64,000 bases of DNA, from contig OW285189.1 of assembly GCA_935421135.1 (NCBI GenBank), forward strand, positions 25,174,298-25,238,297, written 5' to 3'. The position numbers were made by a program, and so were the translations under genes. Below are positions 57,301 to 63,300 of this stretch, one piece after another. Position 1 is the stretch's first letter. Every line of letters begins with the position of its first letter. The notes under the pieces were generated by a model. It saw nothing but the letters and a program-made list of their open reading frames with translations, ran no database searches and was not told where the DNA came from. Source of the stretch: Bugulina stolonifera. Its lineage: Eukaryota; Bryozoa; Gymnolaemata; Cheilostomatida; Bugulidae.

Positions 57301-60300
57301 CTAAAGTGCTTGCTACAGATGATGATAGGGCTGGTACAGACAGCGCCCATGTAAGGTAAGGCATGTAAATCTAAGTCTAAATATTTAGGAGATACAGTGT
57401 ACTCATAGCTACTCATGTGTTACAGGGCCGTATTATATTATTATGTTAATATCTATCTATTTTGTAGATATTCATTGAGTGCAGAGAAATCAGATCCTAT
57501 CACAGCCATCAGCTACTTCCAGATCAATGAGAGAAATGGTGATATCTCATTATTCAGATCTTTGGTGGAGGACCTCTCACTAGTCCCCATTTACAAGCTT
57601 CACATAATGGCTACAGACCACGGTATGTACATGTATAATAATGGTCACCTTCTCATTTCATAGCAAGTTTTGCTAAGCAAAAATGCCATGACCAGGATTC
57701 GAACCTGGGTTTTCGCGGCCACAACGCGAAGTACTAACCACTATACTATCATGGCTTCATATGTCAAATTTATAGTATTTTATTGTTTTTACAACTTTTT
57801 TATTGGAAAACATCAAAAATATTTGTTAAAAGTTTTTCCCAGACGGGGAATCGAACCCCGGCCACGGCGGTGAGAGCGCCGGATCCTAACCACTAGACCA
57901 CCTGGGAATACTTGCAAATTGTATAGTGAATGGCAGTGAGGAACAACTCCTAATTAACAAGGCAACAAAAGCAACAGTCTTTTGGTGCCTTGTTAATTAG
58001 GAGTTGCTCCTCACTGCCATTCACTATACAATTTGCAAGTATTCCCAGGTGGTCTAGTGGTTAGGATCCGGCGCTCTCACCGCCGTGGCCGGGGTTCGAT
58101 TCCCCGTCTGGGAAAACTTTTTCATACTCAATATGTAACTGACATTGCTGTAGTAAAGTAATTTCTCCAGATGCAAAAAGAGCAATAGTTTCATGATGTG
58201 AAAAGTTGATTTTGAGTTTTTAGATAGGTAGCATTGCTGAGTTCAAACTTTGAACTTCATAGCATAATTTTGGTTTGCTTCAAGAACATTTGTACATAAT
58301 AATATACATAAAAATGCTACACTTTTTTAATTTCTGTTTCTACGAGTTAAATTCAGAACACACGCTCACCTACACTGTCCGAGTTCATTATTATAATTAG
58401 AAGTTATCTTCTCACAACTTGTTGGCAAGACAAACTGAGAGGCAACTTCTAATAGTAATCATTAGCCGTGATTATTAGTAACATGTGCGCAAGCACAACC
58501 ATATCGTCTTTTACACTCTTGATTTAAAATGCCATGTAGCAGGATTCAAACCTGGGTTTTCACGGCCACAATGCGACGTACTAACTACTATAATACCATG
58601 GCTTCATATAAAATGATGTTGTATTTCTACATGTTTAATAAGATTTCATGCTTCATAGCGTAACAGATTTTCTAAATCTTTATCAGTATCTCTCACAAGG
58701 CATTATCTCCATTTTTGAATTGGCATAGTAACAGAGGTGTACACTGTAGGTCACTGTAGGTCACTGTAGGTCACTGTAGGTCACTACATATACATATATT
58801 ACTGTGTGTATTGTAGGTGTTCCTACTAAGACAGCGTCAGCACTAGTGTTTGTTAGTATACGTGACAATAGAGCCCCTGAATTCAGTCTACCCGTGTACG
58901 ATGCCTCTGTGGTCGAGGGTGTTGGTGAGGGAGAGGTGGTTAGATCAGTCAGTGCTACTGACCCTGATGGTGATGATGTCACATACAGTATCATGGTGAG
59001 TAGCATTTCATGGGGCACAACTCCATCTACTTCTTGTATGTTCATTCCCCTCTACTACCTAGCCTTGGTCCATTATCTTCTTTGAGCTAAGGCTGTATTC
59101 TTATGCTGTACAGGAATCTGAAGACTCCGCAAAGTTCAGCATGGATGCCACCCGAGGTATCATACAGGTGGCAGGTTCACTCTACACCGATACTACAGAC
59201 TATAATCTGACTGTAGTAGCCCGAGACAATGGAGCGCCCCCTATGACAGGATATGCCACTGTATATGTCAAGGTGACTAGGAACCTGAACACACCATATT
59301 TTACCTCCAACTACAGCCACTCTGTGTCAGAGTATGCTGATGTTGGACATCGAGTGGTCAGTGTCCTAGCCTACGATGATGACCCTGTCTACTCCCCCAG
59401 TGGACAGTTGACCTATGAGTTGGTGCCAGGGCTAACTGAAGGGGCCTCAGATTACTTTAGTATTGGGACTGTGGATGACCCAGGACTGATCACCTTGAAG
59501 AGAAGTGTGAAAGAGTTTGCTGGTAGTAACATGTACTTTAGAGTACTGGTGAAAGATGGCGGTGTGCCAGCTAAGTCTGCTATTGCTCATGTACACGTCA
59601 GGTAAGTCTACTGTATTCTTTATGTATATCAGACTATTATGTGCATGTTTAGATGACTTACCCTTTCCTTTAGTGTTATTGAATATATTGAATTTCCTTT
59701 ATGAGAGGGAAACTGTTTTTAAAATTTCACTGCAATTGATTATTCTATTGATATAAGGCGTTGCTACTTTGAATTTGATAAATATTGTTGTAAATTTGAT
59801 AAAACTACATTTTACATAATCTCATCAACACATAGGGAGTCCCAACAATCAATGATCACTATTGAGAGTTATCTCCTCTACTTATAGGATATTGAGGAAT
59901 GAGTACGAGCCAGTGTTTACTCTGTCTAACTACACAGCTACTATAAGTGAGTCACACCCTACTGGACAGGTGGTGCTGACAGTCAGTGCTACTGATGATG
60001 ACAGGGTGGAACAGGGTCATACACTCAACAGTCTGCTCACATATACCATCAGGAACGGAGATTCTGCTGACTCCATCAGGTGAGGCTACAGAAGTGCTGC
60101 CACTCTCTGCTATTCTAACCTACACTCTCTTATCACTCTACTGTGATAGTTCATTGGCTAGTCGGAGCTGAAGATCTCCAGGTGTTGTTTCTTGCTAAGC
60201 TAATAATCACATTTAGAGTGCATGAGCTCTGAGATATACAGCCCGGGTGGCTCAGTCGGTAGAGCATGGGACTCTTAATCCCAGGGTCGTGGGTTCGAGC

Positions 60301-63300
60301 CCCACCTCGGGCGAGTTGTTTTGCTAGATGGAGGTACCCAATAGATATTAATTTTATGTTTATTTATGTTTATATTTATTCAGCTGTATCTAATGAATTT
60401 ACATTACGATTTGACATAATTGCCAATAAGGGTGTGATTATTTATCACATTATATTCTCTCTGCCTTTCTTCGTTTATACCTCTTCTCTTCATATAGTCT
60501 ACATGGTGTATAAATCCTTCAGTCAGTGTCTTTGGGTTTATACGATGTGAACACTTACATCTTTGTGGAGCTAAGTAACCCTACATGTACATCTATCACA
60601 GTATGACCCATGACTGTACCTTATTTCAGCTACTTCTCAATGGAGAGAGACACTGGTATGCTAACAGTAAAGAAATCTCTGAGACTAGACGATACTCACC
60701 CTGAGTTCTACTCCTTCTATGTGGACGCTACAGACCAGGGACAGCCAGCAAGGAGCGGCTCAGCTGTTATACACATCACTGTTACCAAAGACATCAGTGC
60801 TGACTATGGTATAGGATTTGACTTCAGTGTCTACAGATGGAAGGTCTTGGAAAACAGCACATTCTCTAGAGGTACTGTGAAATTTGGTTATAAATTTACA
60901 TGCAGTTGCTACACTGTAAGTACTACATGCAAGTTGTAAGAGCTGACAATAAACAAAATTAGTATAATATAATTTATTATTATAATATCCTTAGAAGGTA
61001 AAGGGGTCTAAAATACCACCTCCACCAGTATAATTACATTGTATATTGACTGTGGTCTTGCTCCCATACTTGCCTAGTGTCCATATTTTTGTGCCTGTCC
61101 CTCCCAATTTTCCAGCTGTGCTAATTTTTCCTATGGTGAAAATGTCACCAAACCTCATAGAACACAAGATACAACCTAGAATAAGTCATTGATATAGAAG
61201 AAATTATTTTAAAATCCACTAAAATGGATAATATGATACTTTTTAGTTATAAGTCTCATACTAATAATATCCACCCAAACCATGTTCAGGGAATCTGGTG
61301 CTTGTCCAGGGAGTTTGAGCAGACAAGTTGAGATTTTTGGCTCTTGCCCCTTGGCATGTATATGGTTGCTCCTCTTGCATTTTGTAATGTCAAGGCATGG
61401 AATCAATGTGTCGCAGCTTATTAGTAAACAATAATATGATATGGAGCGCGTGCTATTCAGGGTTATGGTTAATTGTCAGCTATTGCTTTGCATTTCCATC
61501 AAGCCATGATAGTATAGTGGTTAGTACTTCGCGTTGTGGCCGCGAAAACCCAGGTTCGAATCCTGGTCATGGCATTTTTGTTTTTTTAAATTATTTTTCC
61601 ATCATGTCAATTAATCACTATGATATTGTTACACATGTAATTTTTATAATCATCACTCTAATCAGTAATATATAAATTTCATTCTAACAGAAATGAGCGT
61701 GGTGAATTCCAATGGGCGGTCGTTTACTTGTGAGTTGGTAGACCCACCATCAGGGTTCTCTATAGAGGAGGATCCTGGAGTTGAGTTGTGTAGGATAAAG
61801 CATGTTGGGATAGACTACGAGCTTGTCCAATCCGTTAGTATGATGGCGAGGATAAGGATCGAGGGGCAGTCATTCAATGACCTCTCTGGACCTGGCTACC
61901 ATCCACAGGCCACTGTAAGTATAACCTACGTATCATGTTACAGTCACATACCTAAAGTCATGATTGTCAGTTAGCACTGCTGGTGCTTGTCCTCTCTCCT
62001 TCTAGACCCTCATTATTTCTTGCATTATAATTGTCTATTATTTTTATATAATTCCTTCGTTTTAGTCTATTAGGCACCCGACCCTTTAGCCTCATATTCT
62101 GAATACTTGTAATCTGGCTATGGAACTTGGGCTAATATCTATACAAATCTGATGATATTATAGATTGAGATGAGTGTGGAAGATGTGAATGATAACAAAC
62201 CATACTTTATATACTCTCCTAACCCATCGTATAGCCAGTATCTTAGTGTGGTATCAGTTGGGCCTGAGGGGCACGAGTCACCTCCCCACACCTGCTTGCT
62301 TCAACTACAGGCTACAGATGAGGACAGTGGTGCAAATGGTGAAGTAAGTACATATATACATACACAAGTAGTGAAGTAAGTATACATGTAGGTATACATA
62401 CATACACAGGTAGTGAAGTAAGTATAGGTATACATACATACACAGGTAGTGAAGTAAGTATAGGTATACATACACAGGTAGTGAAGTAAGTAAATAGGTA
62501 TACACAATAGGGAAGAGTGTTAACTATTCTATACTACACTGTAATTATAGTCATTGGTTTACAGATTTCCTACGGTCTGACATATGTGTCTGACGAGTCA
62601 CTGTTCGCTGTTGATACCGGCTGTGTGAAGAATAGACAATATGTACCTTATGAAGGGGATGATTTCTATAATATTGAGGTAATCATACAGTCACTCTATG
62701 TTTATTGCTATGAATTATGTATTCTTGCGTCTATTGGCAATTATACCTAACGTATTTCACCTAGTGCATGGTGTTATTATGATAATTACACAGCAGTGGA
62801 AATGCTCTTACTCAGAAATGTTTTTATTATAATAATGTTTCTTGTGTGAAGACTGAAAAATAAAAAAACACCGCCCGAGGTGGGGCTCGAACCCACGACC
62901 CTGGGATTAAGAGTCCCATGCTCTACCGACTGAGCCACCCGGGCTTGGTGAGTGGAAATCGCTCTTTGTGATAACATCGAAATTGGGAAGTAGAGGGAGA
63001 ATAACTCTGCATGCAAAGGAATTTATTTTAATGAGTGGTCAATATATTATGGAAACGAACTTCCTAATGTGGTGAACCTATGAAGTAGTCCATTATTGGA
63101 TTTACATTTTTTATAGTATCATAGTATAGAACTTGCTTATAATAACATACATGTGTATTGTTTTTTAAGCCTAGTGTTGCTAATATACATGTAGATAAGG
63201 GATGAAATATGTACCTGCTGGTGATCCTAAATGTTCTTAGTTACCTGCATGTCAATAAAACAATGACATTGCCTAGATACTAATACAGTCATCTGTTTTG

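Larger units (their letters stand above)
57828..58122. repeat. tRNA-Glu head-to-head module 5, near-perfect hairpin
   Basis: Two intact tRNA-Glu genes as outer arms. The 135-nt spacer (57908-58042) is itself palindromic with about two mismatches and a short loop near 57978. Pairing extends a few bases outside the tRNA genes. Confidence 0.9.
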
